A stretch of DNA of 64,000 nt from Saccharomonospora azurea NA-128 (lineage in GTDB: Bacteria; Actinomycetota; Actinomycetes; Mycobacteriales; Pseudonocardiaceae), in the NCBI RefSeq assembly GCF_000231055.2, contig NZ_CM001466.1, forward strand, positions 41,003 through 105,002. Reading direction: 5' to 3'. The notes under the pieces were generated by a model that saw only the letters and a program-made list of their open reading frames with translations, made no database searches and was not told the origin of the DNA. Positions 40,228-47,841 of this stretch are shown here, in pieces. Both the position numbers and the translations under genes were made by a program. The stretch's first letter is position 1. Each line of letters starts with the position of its first letter.

Positions 40228-40836
40228 ATGCGCAACGCTGGCAAGATCATCACCGTGGCGGCCGTCGCCGCGGCGCTCGCGGCGTGTTCGCCGCCGAACG
40301 AGCAGCCTTCGGACCTGCCTCCCGGGGCCGAGCCCACGCCGTCGGAGCAGGCCGCGCAGCCCACGCAGGGCACGCAGCAGCCCCCGACGCAGGGTGAGCA
40401 GGACGGTCAGAAGGAGACCTGCACGGCCGAGGACGTCAAGGCCACGCAGTCGTCCGAGGGAGAGGGCTACCAGGTCACCATCCCGAAGGACTGCGCGGAA
40501 CCGACGGAGCTGCTGACCCGCGACCTGAAGCCCGGCTCGGGTCCCGAGGCCGCCGAGGGCGACGAGCTCGACCTCGACTACACGATCGTCGGTTGGTCCG
40601 ACGGCGAGGTGAAGGAAAACTCCTTCGGCACCCTCGGCACGCTGAGTGTGCAGCTCGGCGAGGAGCAGGCGGGCTTCGAGGGCTGGAACGAGGCGTTGCA
40701 GGGAGCCCGGCAGGGCACGCAGCGCCTGATCGTCGTGCCCGAGACCATGGGCTTCGCCCAGGACGGCGACAACCCGCTGAACGGCGAGACCCTCGTGGTG
40801 GTCGCCGAGGTCGTGGACATCGCACCGCAGCAGTGA
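40228..40836 (+). CDS. FKBP-type peptidyl-prolyl isomerase, lipoprotein
   Basis: A 202-residue exported protein. The signal peptide ends in the lipobox L17-A18-A19-C20, so it is probably anchored outside the membrane. A Pro/Gln/Glu-rich linker (about 22-65) precedes an FKBP domain (GDELDLDYTIVGWSDGEV and RLIVVPETMGFA). The active-site residues look only partly conserved. It probably aids folding of exported proteins. I chose the ATG at 40228 over the GTG three codons upstream because of the leaderless promoter. Confidence 0.9.
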   Translation: MRNAGKIITVAAVAAALAACSPPNEQPSDLPPGAEPTPSEQAAQPTQGTQQPPTQGEQDGQKETCTAEDVKATQSSEGEGYQVTIPKDCAEPTELLTRDLKPGSGPEAAEGDELDLDYTIVGWSDGEVKENSFGTLGTLSVQLGEEQAGFEGWNEALQGARQGTQRLIVVPETMGFAQDGDNPLNGETLVVVAEVVDIAPQQ

Positions 40837-40843
40837 CCCCTCG

Positions 40844-40887
40844 GGGTCGTGAGTGGACGCGGCGCGGCGCCCGTCCACTCACGACCC
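40844..40887. terminator. 16-bp perfect hairpin between convergent genes
   Basis: GGGTCGTGAGTGGACG (40844-40859) pairs with CGTCCACTCACGACCC (40872-40887) around a 12-base GC loop. It begins 8 bases after the FKBP stop and ends 8 bases before the qor stop, so it can terminate both converging transcripts. Confidence 0.7.
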
Positions 40888-40894
40888 GACGTCG

Positions 40895-41866
40895 TCACGG
40901 AAGCAGCAGGACCTTGCCGGTGGTGCGGCGCCCTTCCAGGTCCTCGTGCGCCTTCCGCGCGTCCGACAGGGCATAGCGCCCGCCGATCCGCACCGTCAGC
41001 GTGCCCTTGGCCAAGCCGTCGAACAGCTCGCCGACCCGCCACTGGAGCTCCTGGCGGGTCCTCGTGTAGTCGCCGCTCGTCGGGCGGGTGAGGAAGAGCG
41101 ACCCGCCGCGGTTGAGCCGCTGCGGATCGATGGGCGGGACCGGTCCGCTGGACGCGCCGAACAGCGCCAGCAACCCGCGGGGGCGCAGGCACGTCAGGCT
41201 GCCCTCGTAGGTCGAGGCTCCGACGCCGTCGTAGACGACGTCGACTCCCTGCCCGTGCGTGAGCTCGCGCACGGCCTCCACGAAGTCCTGCTCGGTGTAG
41301 CGGATCACCTCGTCGGCGCCCGTCTCCCGCGCCAGACGTTCCTTCTCCGGAGTGGAAACCGTCCCGATCACCCGGGCTCCCCGGGCCTTCGCCAGCTGGG
41401 TGAGCAGCAACCCGACGCCGCCGGCCGCGGCGTGCACCAGCACGGTCTCGCCCTCCCGCACCGCGTGCGTGGACGAGGTGAGGTAGTGCGCGGTGATGCC
41501 CTGCAGCATGACGGCGGCCGCCGTCTCGTCCGCAACGCCCTCGGGGATCCGCACGGCCACGTCCGCGGGCACGAGCGCCCGTGCGGCATAGGCGCCCGGG
41601 GAGCCCTGCCAAGCCACGCGGTCGCCCACCGCGACGTCGGTGACCCCGGAACCCACGGCGGCGACCCGGCCCGCCCCTTCCAGCCCGGGCGTGTAGGGCA
41701 GGGGGACCGGGTAGATGCCGCTGCGCTGGTAGGTGTCGATGTAGTTCACCCCGGCCGCGGCCACGTCCACCAGAACCTCTCCCGGGCCCGGTTCGGCGAT
41801 GTCGACGTCGGCGACGTCGAGGACCTCGGGTCCTCCCGTCCGCTCGATGCGGATCGCTGTCACCAT
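40895..41866 (-). CDS. qor: quinone oxidoreductase, zinc-independent MDR family
   Basis: NADPH-dependent medium-chain reductase of the QOR type, 323 residues. It has the GroES-like N-domain (GVNYIDTYQRSGIYPVPLPY) and a Rossmann domain with VLVHAAAGGVGLLLTQLAK. The structural zinc cysteines of alcohol dehydrogenases are absent. The ATG at 41866 has GGAGG six bases upstream; a longer reading to 41908 is unsupported. The same gene lies near ctaB in Mycobacterium (Rv1454c). Confidence 0.93.
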   Translation of the reverse strand: MVTAIRIERTGGPEVLDVADVDIAEPGPGEVLVDVAAAGVNYIDTYQRSGIYPVPLPYTPGLEGAGRVAAVGSGVTDVAVGDRVAWQGSPGAYAARALVPADVAVRIPEGVADETAAAVMLQGITAHYLTSSTHAVREGETVLVHAAAGGVGLLLTQLAKARGARVIGTVSTPEKERLARETGADEVIRYTEQDFVEAVRELTHGQGVDVVYDGVGASTYEGSLTCLRPRGLLALFGASSGPVPPIDPQRLNRGGSLFLTRPTSGDYTRTRQELQWRVGELFDGLAKGTLTVRIGGRYALSDARKAHEDLEGRRTTGKVLLLP

Positions 41867-41902
41867 GCGTGTCCTCCCTGTGCAGTCGGTGTGATTCGTG
41901 GT

Positions 41903-41930
41903 GTCCACTCAACACGATTCCCGTGAGTGG
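41903..41930. promoter_or_regulatory. inverted repeat between divergent qor and DMT genes
   Basis: CCACTCA (41905-41911) and TGAGTGG (41924-41930) form a 7-bp inverted repeat with a 12-base spacer. GTCCACTCA also forms an arm of the hairpin at 40844-40887. The position in the divergent space suggests an operator, but the shared word could be a repeat family. Confidence 0.3.
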
Positions 41931-41954
41931 GTCCGCAGGGCGGTCCGGCGGGGC

Positions 41955-41960
41955 TACCCT
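41955..41960 (+). promoter_or_regulatory. -10 element (TACCCT) upstream of the DMT gene
   Basis: TACCCT is followed 5 bases later by a GTG (41966) that opens only eight codons before TGA (41990-41992), in the same frame as the DMT gene. The promoter is plausible; a leaderless short upstream frame is possible. Confidence 0.35.
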
Positions 41961-42013
41961 GGACCGTGCGCCGTGTCTCATCCCCGCGCTGAACGGGAAT
42001 CTCGCGCGCCGTC

Positions 42014-42958
42014 GTGGCGCTGATTCTGACCGTGGTACTGCCTGTCGCTCTCGGCTTCGTGGCGGCCTTCCTCTTCGCCGCCTCGGCAGCTCTGCAACGC
42101 CGTGCGGTGTTGCGGGCCGCCGACTCCGATGCCGACCACCGGGCCAGTACCCACCGGCTTCCCGTGTTGTGGCTGTTCCGGCGTTTGCTGCGGCAGCGGG
42201 TGTGGCTGGCCGGATGGACCACGAACCTCGCCGGGTTCGCGTCCCAGGCCGCCGCCCTGCACTTCGGTTCCGTGGCGCTGGTGCAGCCGCTGTTGGTCAC
42301 CCAGCTGCTGTTCGCCCTGCCGATGGCGTCGGCGGCGATCCGGCAGTGGCCTCCGCTGCGGGACTGGTTGGCCGCGCTCGCCATCAGCGGCGGTGTCGCG
42401 CTGTTCCTCTCCGTGGAGGGGGCGGCACCGTTGGAGGGCGAGGCCGACCGCACGCGGCTCGTGATCGCGGTCCTGGTGGCCGCGCTCACGATCGTCACGT
42501 TGTTGCAGATCGCCCAACGGCGGCGACCGATGGCGTACAGCGCGCTCGTCGCCTCGTGTGCCGGCATCTGCTACGCCATGAGCGCCGCGATGATGAAGCT
42601 CACAACCGACAGCCTGGTGAACGACGGTGTGGTGGCCACGGCCACGGACTGGCCCGGCTACCTGCTCGCCGTCACCACGTTCTCGGGACTGGTCCTCGGC
42701 CACCAGGCCTACGGATCGGGTTCGCTGTCGGTGGCGGTGGCCGTGATGTCCACGGTGAATCCGTGCGTGAGCTTCACGATCGGACTACTGGTGTTCGACG
42801 CGGTGCCCTCGACGGAACCCGGACCGCTGGCCGCCGTGGCCGTGGCCGGTGCGCTGCTCGTCGCCGGTGCCTTCGGGCTGTCGCACTCGCCTGCGGTTCG
42901 GACGGAGACCCGAAGCACTGCAGTACACGGCGTTTACCCCATTCGGGGTAACGTTTAG
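42014..42958 (+). CDS. DMT-family (EamA-like) permease
   Basis: A 314-residue membrane protein with about nine helices. It starts VVLPVALGFVAAFLFAASAA, and the second half includes ASCAGICYAMSAAMMKLTT, as in SMR/DMT proteins. The substrate is unknown. GTG 42014 begins at the first helix. A stop at 41990 in the same frame prevents a longer product. The stop codon follows directly on a TTACCCC/GGGGTAA hairpin. Confidence 0.83.
   Translation: MALILTVVLPVALGFVAAFLFAASAALQRRAVLRAADSDADHRASTHRLPVLWLFRRLLRQRVWLAGWTTNLAGFASQAAALHFGSVALVQPLLVTQLLFALPMASAAIRQWPPLRDWLAALAISGGVALFLSVEGAAPLEGEADRTRLVIAVLVAALTIVTLLQIAQRRRPMAYSALVASCAGICYAMSAAMMKLTTDSLVNDGVVATATDWPGYLLAVTTFSGLVLGHQAYGSGSLSVAVAVMSTVNPCVSFTIGLLVFDAVPSTEPGPLAAVAVAGALLVAGAFGLSHSPAVRTETRSTAVHGVYPIRGNV
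42934..42951 (+). terminator. hairpin at the end of the DMT gene
   Basis: TTACCCC (42934-42940) and GGGGTAA (42945-42951) form a 7-bp stem with a 4-base loop. They overlap the last codons of the permease. It is a weak terminator candidate. Confidence 0.4.
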
Positions 42959-43058
42959 GACACGACGCCGGTCTGTGGGTCATCCTGACGGAGGACCTGT
43001 TCGCCTGGTGTCGCGCCGCCCCCCCCCGGCCTGGCCCCGACCCGAAAGAAACACCATC

Positions 43059-43760
43059 GTGCCCACCACCGTTTCGCCGCCGTCCCACGAACGGCATCTG
43101 CTGATCGAGATTCCGCACCTGCGGGCCACCATCACCCGCGCGGTCGTGCTGGCGCTCGAGACCGCGGTCGTGCCCACGCTGCTGTTCATGCTGCTGCTGA
43201 ACCTGGCGGGCCTCGTCCCCGGACTGCTGGCCGTCCTCGGCTGGAGCGCTTTCGTCGTCGGTCTGCGCAGGCTGATGCGTCGCGAGGTGCCGCACACGCT
43301 CCTGCTGGCCACGGGCATGCTCGTCGCCAGAGCGATCGTCGCCCTCATCACGTCGAGTGCGGTCGTGTACGTGCTCCAACCCGTCGTCGGTTCCGTGCTG
43401 ATGTTCATGCTGTTCGTCGGCAGCGCGGTGCTCGGCAAACCCATCACGGAGCGGCTGGCCCGGGACTTCGTGCACCTGCCCACCGAGCTGTTCGCCAACC
43501 GGCGGGTGAAGAAGGTGTTCGTCAACGTCGCGCTCATGTGGGGCGGGTCGCGCCTGCTCGACGCGGCGATGACGCTCGGCTTCCTGCAGTGGGGTGTCGA
43601 CGCGGGTCTGTTCTCCCGCGGCGTGCTGAGCGGACTCCTGACGGCCCTCACCATCGCGGTGTGCGCGGCACACGGGTGGCGCAAGCTGCGCTCGCTGCCG
43701 GGCGTGACGTTGCGGCTGAGCCGCAAGCCCGAACCCGCCGCGGCGCCCGTTCCCGCCTGA
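43059..43760 (+). CDS. VC0807-like multi-pass membrane protein
   Basis: A 233-residue protein with five to six hydrophobic helices and a conserved-looking loop, VGSAVLGKPITERLARDFVH, resembling the VC0807 membrane family. The function is unknown. GTG 43059 begins MPTTVSPPSHERHLLIEI; GTG 43008 is an alternative with a Pro/Arg-rich extension. A run of eight or nine C at about 43020 lies just upstream. Confidence 0.7.
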   Translation: MPTTVSPPSHERHLLIEIPHLRATITRAVVLALETAVVPTLLFMLLLNLAGLVPGLLAVLGWSAFVVGLRRLMRREVPHTLLLATGMLVARAIVALITSSAVVYVLQPVVGSVLMFMLFVGSAVLGKPITERLARDFVHLPTELFANRRVKKVFVNVALMWGGSRLLDAAMTLGFLQWGVDAGLFSRGVLSGLLTALTIAVCAAHGWRKLRSLPGVTLRLSRKPEPAAAPVPA

Positions 43761-43835
43761 GCAGCGCTTCTCGGGGCGTCACTCTCCCGTTCGCGAGCGA
43801 GCGCACCGGCGCTCACCACGTGGTATACGGAAAGT

Positions 43836-44990
43836 GTGCTCACAGCAGGGTCGGTGACGAGCACCACCCGGAGAGCGACCGGCCGGCAGCGAAGCCGGCA
43901 TCCGAGGTGGTGGGTCGAACTCCTGCTCGGACTCGCGCTCTTCGGCGTCTACGCCGCGTTGGGCGCCCTACCGCTGCCCGGGCACGACCGGCGCGCTCTC
44001 GTCAACGGCGAGAGCATCCTCGACCTCGAAGCCGCCCTGCGCGTCGACTTCGAGAAAGCCGTCAACCACTGGCTGGCCGACCAGGGCTGGCTCACCGTCG
44101 TGGCGAACTACGAGTACGCGTTCAGCTACCTCGCCGTCACGCTCGCGACGCTGGTGTGGCTGTACCGCCGCCGACCCGAGCACTACGGGTGGGGGCGCGA
44201 CGCGTTCGTCGTGCTCAATCTCGTCGCGATCCTGTGCTTCTGGCTGTACCCGGTGGCTCCTCCTCGCCTGCTGCCCGACGCGGGGTTCGTGGACACGGTG
44301 CGGGTGGGCGGAACCTGGGGCTCGTGGGGCTCGCCCATGGTGGAGGGCGCCAACCAGCTTGCCGCCATGCCCTCGCTGCACATCGGCTGGGCGTTCTGGG
44401 CGTCGGTGGCGCTCGCGCGCGCCGCGGCGCCGCGCTGGGCGCAGACCGCCAGCGCGGCGCACGTGGCGGTGACGTTCGCGGTCATCGTCGCCACGGGCAA
44501 CCACTACTGGCTGGACGCCGTCGGCGGCGTGGCCGTGGTGTGGCTGGGCGTCGTCGGCGCCGCTGCCTGGAGTGTCGTGCGGTCGACGCACGGCGGGCCG
44601 GTGATCTGGACCGCTTCCGAAGGGCGGAGACTGTGGCGTACCCGTCAGTACTCCTACACTGACGCCGTGACTGAGACCGCAGCCGACGCCACCACTCCCG
44701 CCCCCGTGAAGCCCGCGCAGCTGGCCGCCGCCCGCGCGTTCGTCGCCGACCACGGCAAGCCCGTGAAGGCCGTCGTGCAGCGCATCGGGCGCGCCGGTGC
44801 CCGGGTCGTACTCGTGGGCGACGACGGCGCCCTCGGGGACGTCGTGGTGCCGAGCGTCGAGACGGGCGAGGCCCTGATCGAGGCCGTCGACGGTGTGGAG
44901 GCCGCCGAGTGGGACGCCGAGACGGTGGGCGCCACCGTGATCGGCGCCGAGCACCGCAGGCGGATGGCGGGTCCACTCGCTCGCCGATGA
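43836..44990 (+). CDS. PAP2-family membrane protein with C-terminal extension module
   Basis: The frame encodes 384 residues. Residues about 25-265 are a PAP2/inositol-phosphorylceramide-synthase-like membrane domain with about six helices. PSLHIGWAFW and GNHYWLDAVGG contain the catalytic histidines of lipid phosphatases or transferases. Residues about 278-384 form a separate soluble module (KPAQLAAARAFVADHGKPVK, VVLVGDDGALGDVVVPSVET). No stop separates them, but an internal GTG with its own -10 lies at 44667. The GTG start at 43836 follows TATACG by 6 bases. The substrate is unknown, possibly a lipid phosphate. Confidence 0.75.
   Translation: MLTAGSVTSTTRRATGRQRSRHPRWWVELLLGLALFGVYAALGALPLPGHDRRALVNGESILDLEAALRVDFEKAVNHWLADQGWLTVVANYEYAFSYLAVTLATLVWLYRRRPEHYGWGRDAFVVLNLVAILCFWLYPVAPPRLLPDAGFVDTVRVGGTWGSWGSPMVEGANQLAAMPSLHIGWAFWASVALARAAAPRWAQTASAAHVAVTFAVIVATGNHYWLDAVGGVAVVWLGVVGAAAWSVVRSTHGGPVIWTASEGRRLWRTRQYSYTDAVTETAADATTPAPVKPAQLAAARAFVADHGKPVKAVVQRIGRAGARVVLVGDDGALGDVVVPSVETGEALIEAVDGVEAAEWDAETVGATVIGAEHRRRMAGPLARR
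44655..44660 (+). promoter_or_regulatory. internal -10 element (TACACT) before the C-terminal module
   Basis: TACACT ends 6 bases before an in-frame GTG at 44667 inside the PAP2 frame. This is the same leaderless arrangement seen at true gene starts here, including the identical hexamer before rpe. Confidence 0.45.
44667..44990 (+). CDS. alternative product: small soluble protein from internal leaderless start
   Basis: Starting at the internal GTG gives a 107-residue protein, VTETAADATTPAPVKPAQLA and onward, identical to the C-terminal module of the PAP2 frame. I recall similar free-standing small hypothetical proteins in related actinobacteria, without known function. It may be the real gene, with the PAP2 stop lost by mutation, or a nested second product. 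The downstream broken ATP-grasp gene starts within its stop (ATGA at 44987). Confidence 0.5.
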   Translation: MTETAADATTPAPVKPAQLAAARAFVADHGKPVKAVVQRIGRAGARVVLVGDDGALGDVVVPSVETGEALIEAVDGVEAAEWDAETVGATVIGAEHRRRMAGPLARR

Positions 44991-45641
44991 CCGCTCGGGT
45001 GCTGTTCGCCGGCTGTCGGCGGGTGCCCGAGGGGACGGGTGACGAGTGACGAGGACGCCGTCGTGCGGGCTCTCACCGACGCCGGGGCGCCGACCCGCTG
45101 GGCCGTGTGGGACGACCCGACCGTCGACTTCGCCGCGGCCGAGCTGGTCGTGCTGCGGGCGACGTGGGACTACTCGCAGCGCAGAGACGAGTTCCTCGCG
45201 TGGTGCGACACGGTGCCGCGTCTGCGGAACGCCGCTCGGGTCGTGCGCTGGAACACCGACAAGCGCTACCTGCTCGACCTGGCCGCCGCGGGGTTGCCGA
45301 TCGTGCCCACCGCGCTGGTGGAGGTCGGAGCGGGCGCACACTGGGCTGGCCGCCGCGCCGGGCGGCCCGCCCGCCGGTGCCGAGGAACTCGCCCCGGCCG
45401 AGCCGAGTCGCCAGTACCGGGCGTTGGCCGAGGACACCCTGGAGGCGAGCGCCGAACTGCTCGGTGTGGCGCCCGCCGACCTCCTGTATGCGCGGGTGGA
45501 CGTCGTGACCGGCGACGACGGGCGCCCCGTGCTCCTCGAACTGGAGTTGACGGAGCCGTACCTGGGTTTCACCCACGCCGACCCCGCCGCTCCGTCGCGG
45601 CTCGCCTCCGCGGTCCTCGACCAGCTCGGCAGACCCGCTCG
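44987..45641 (+). pseudogene. decayed ATP-grasp (RimK/glutathione-synthetase-like) protein gene
   Basis: The ATG at 44987 overlaps the previous stop and reads TARVLFAGCRRVPEGTGDE before TGA at 45047. TGACGAG is duplicated in tandem (45040-45053); removing one copy restores the frame into EDAVVRALTDAGAPTRWAVW. That frame runs through AAELVVLRATWDYSQRRDEF to about 45345. Matching C-terminal sequence (LLYARVDVVTGDDGRPVLLE) continues in another frame. The central ATP-binding section between them, including the expected VVKP-type motif, is missing. The reading frame then runs into the convergent desaturase gene without its own stop. At least two lesions make this non-functional. Confidence 0.8.
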
Positions 45642-46589
45642 CTACGCGACGCGCTTGGCCGCGAGCCGCTCCGGCTTCGGCCAGCGCACGTTGTGGGCCC
45701 AGCCGAGCTTCTCGAACATCCAGATCAACCGCGCGGAGATGTCGACCTGCCCGCGCAGCACGCCGTGCCGGGCGCACGTCGGATCCGCGTGGTGGCTGTT
45801 GTGCCACGACTCGCCCATCGACAGGATCGCCAGCGGCCAGAAGTTGGCCGCCTTGTCCCGGCTGGCGAACGGCCGCTCGCCCACCATGTGGCAGATCGAG
45901 TTCACCGACCACGTCACGTGGTGCGAGAACGCGATGCGCACCAGACCGGCCCAGAAGAACGCGGTGACCGCGCCCCACCACGACCACGTGATGAGCCCGC
46001 CCAGCAGAGCGGGCAGACCCAGGCTCGCCACGATCCACAGCCAGAAGTACTTGTTCACGACCTGAAGGTCCTTGTCCGACAACAGGTCGGGCGCGAACCG
46101 CTCGTAGTTCGTCACCTCACGCCGGAACATCCAGCCCATGTGCGCGTGCCAGAAGCCGCGGAGCAGGGCCATCGGCGAGGTGCCGAACAGCCACGGCGAG
46201 TGGGGGTCGCCCTCCTTGTCGGCGAACGCGTGGTGCCTGCGGTGGCTCGCCACCCAGAAGATGACCGAGCCCTGCACGGCCATGCTGCCGGTGATCGCGA
46301 GTGCGATCCGCAGTGCGCGGTTGGTCTTGAAGGCGCCGTGCGTGAAGTACCGGTGGTACCCGACCGTCACGCCCAGGGTGCCGACCGTGTAGAAGACCGC
46401 GGCGAGGATGAGGTCGAGCCAGGTGATCCCCCACCCCCAGGCGAAGGGAATCGCGACGACGAGGGCCACGAACGGGATCAGGAGGAACGCCTTCAGCACG
46501 ATCATCTGTGCGGTGGTGCGCTCTGCCCCGACGAGGGGCTTCGGGCCGGGTTGGCGTTCGTCGCGCGCTTGTACGGTGCTGCTGCTCAT
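45642..46589 (-). CDS. acyl-CoA/fatty-acid desaturase, membrane di-iron type
   Basis: Introduces a double bond into a fatty acyl chain (delta-9-type, DesA3/stearoyl-CoA desaturase-like). The 315-residue protein has four membrane helices and the three histidine boxes: GYHRYFTH, VASHRRHHAF and ESWHNSHHADP. Electron transfer needs a separate reductase, not seen nearby. The ATG at 46589 begins MSSSTVQARDERQPGPKPLV. The gene is convergent with the decayed ATP-grasp gene. Confidence 0.93.
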   Translation of the reverse strand: MSSSTVQARDERQPGPKPLVGAERTTAQMIVLKAFLLIPFVALVVAIPFAWGWGITWLDLILAAVFYTVGTLGVTVGYHRYFTHGAFKTNRALRIALAITGSMAVQGSVIFWVASHRRHHAFADKEGDPHSPWLFGTSPMALLRGFWHAHMGWMFRREVTNYERFAPDLLSDKDLQVVNKYFWLWIVASLGLPALLGGLITWSWWGAVTAFFWAGLVRIAFSHHVTWSVNSICHMVGERPFASRDKAANFWPLAILSMGESWHNSHHADPTCARHGVLRGQVDISARLIWMFEKLGWAHNVRWPKPERLAAKRVA

Positions 46590-46735
46590 CGTGTGCTAGT
46601 GACCTCGCATCGCAAAGAAGGGAGAACGGGCAGAAAAGGGATCCCGAACTCAGTGCAGCACAGCGTAGCGGCGATCGCATGCGGACCGAAGACCGTGCTG
46701 CGGCGACCCGGGAAAGCGCGTCTGAACAGCGAAAA

Positions 46736-47707
46736 TCAGGCGGCGCCGACGGTGTTGCGCGGGGTCGCCGGAGCGGCACTCACGACCGGGCCACGATCCC
46801 GGGTGACGCACCACAGGGCGGCGGTCGCGGCGATCACCAGCATCGAGCCGAGGACGTGCAGCGACACGAGGGGCTCGGGGATGCCGAGTCGGTACTGGAC
46901 GACGCCGAGCACGCCCTGGGCGACGGCGATGGCCCACACGAGGGCGTACGGCGTCCAGAGTTGCTTCTCGACCCGGGCCCGGTACCACTGGAAGCCCAGG
47001 ACGATCAGCAGGGCGAGGAACACGTACAGGAACACGGCGTGGACGAGCGTCAGCGTCTCGATCGGGGCGTCCAGGCGCTCGACGTCCGGATCGCCGCCGT
47101 GCGGGCCTGCGCCGGTGACCACGGTGCCCGCGACGATGAGCCCCGCCAGGGACACCACGAGGCCGCCGAGGACGGGACGGCTGGCGCGCGGGACACGCGG
47201 CGTCGGAGGCTCGTCACCCTCGTTGAACGCGCGCAGGAGGACGACCGCCATCCACACCAGGGCGGCCGACGGCAGGAAGTGCAGTGCGACGGTCCACCAG
47301 AGCAGGTCGGCGAGCACGGTGATGCCACCGATCACCGCCTGCGCGACGACGCCCAGGGGCATGATCCACGCCAGCCGGACGAGCCGCTTGCGGCTCGGGT
47401 GGTCGAGGTAGACCCGCCACGCCGCGAGGACGCACAGCGCCGCGACGATCACGACCACGATGGTGAGCAGGCGGTTGCCGTACTCGATCCATTGGTTCAG
47501 CGTCGCGTACTCGGGGTGTTCGACCGGGACCATGCTGCCGGGGAAGCACTGCGGCCACGTGGGGCAGCCGAGTCCGGAGCCGGTGACCCGCACGATCGAG
47601 CCTGTCAGTCCGATGCCGGCCTGGGTGACGATGGCGGCGATGGCGAGGGCTCGTTGGAGCCGGTGCGACGGGTACGGCAGGCGGCCGACGAGCGAAGACA
47701 ACTGCAC
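46736..47707 (-). CDS. ctaA: heme A synthase
   Basis: Oxidises the heme O methyl group to a formyl for cytochrome aa3. The 323-residue, eight-helix protein contains GLTGSIVRVTGSGLGCPTWP with a conserved cysteine and the histidines in NQWIEYGNRLLT and TLVHAVFLYVF. GTG 47707 is 6 bases downstream of a TACTCT -10, consistent with a leaderless mRNA. It is partner to CtaB at 36662. The same gene follows the ABC pair in Mycobacterium (Rv1456c-1458c). Confidence 0.95.
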   Translation of the reverse strand: MQLSSLVGRLPYPSHRLQRALAIAAIVTQAGIGLTGSIVRVTGSGLGCPTWPQCFPGSMVPVEHPEYATLNQWIEYGNRLLTIVVVIVAALCVLAAWRVYLDHPSRKRLVRLAWIMPLGVVAQAVIGGITVLADLLWWTVALHFLPSAALVWMAVVLLRAFNEGDEPPTPRVPRASRPVLGGLVVSLAGLIVAGTVVTGAGPHGGDPDVERLDAPIETLTLVHAVFLYVFLALLIVLGFQWYRARVEKQLWTPYALVWAIAVAQGVLGVVQYRLGIPEPLVSLHVLGSMLVIAATAALWCVTRDRGPVVSAAPATPRNTVGAA

Positions 47708-47713
47708 GGCCCC

Positions 47714-47719
47714 AGAGTA
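47714..47719 (-). promoter_or_regulatory. -10 element (TACTCT) for leaderless ctaA
   Basis: Read on the minus strand, TACTCT is followed by GGGGCC and then the GTG start codon. A TAGTAATAC run just upstream is unusually AT-rich for this region. Confidence 0.55.
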
Positions 47720-47767
47720 TTACTACCGCGCGTAGCGCGGCCCTGGAGGGTCGTGGTGGGCGGTCCT

Positions 47768-47830
47768 GCGTACGGGAACCGCGGACACGCGTGCGTGACC
47801 CGCGGACACGCGTGCGTGGGGCGCGGACAC
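47768..47830 (-). repeat. 21-bp tandem repeat, three units (family copy A)
   Basis: Three 21-base units lie at 47768-47788, 47789-47809 and 47810-47830. On the minus strand each begins GTGTCCGCG and ends near ACGC. The related array at 57841-57903 has the same period and similar units. It fills the space between the ABC permease stop and the ctaA promoter. Confidence 0.85.
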
Positions 47831-47841
47831 GATGCTCGGGG

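Noticed and set aside
44667-44990. Certainty that the PAP2 gene truly ends before 44667
   Set aside because: No stop codon exists in frame in this sequence, so I kept the long frame and list the short protein only as an alternative.
45039-47411. A 790-codon plus-strand frame from the ATP-grasp remnant
   Set aside because: After about 100 codons it leaves the ATP-grasp similarity and runs antisense to the desaturase and ctaA genes.
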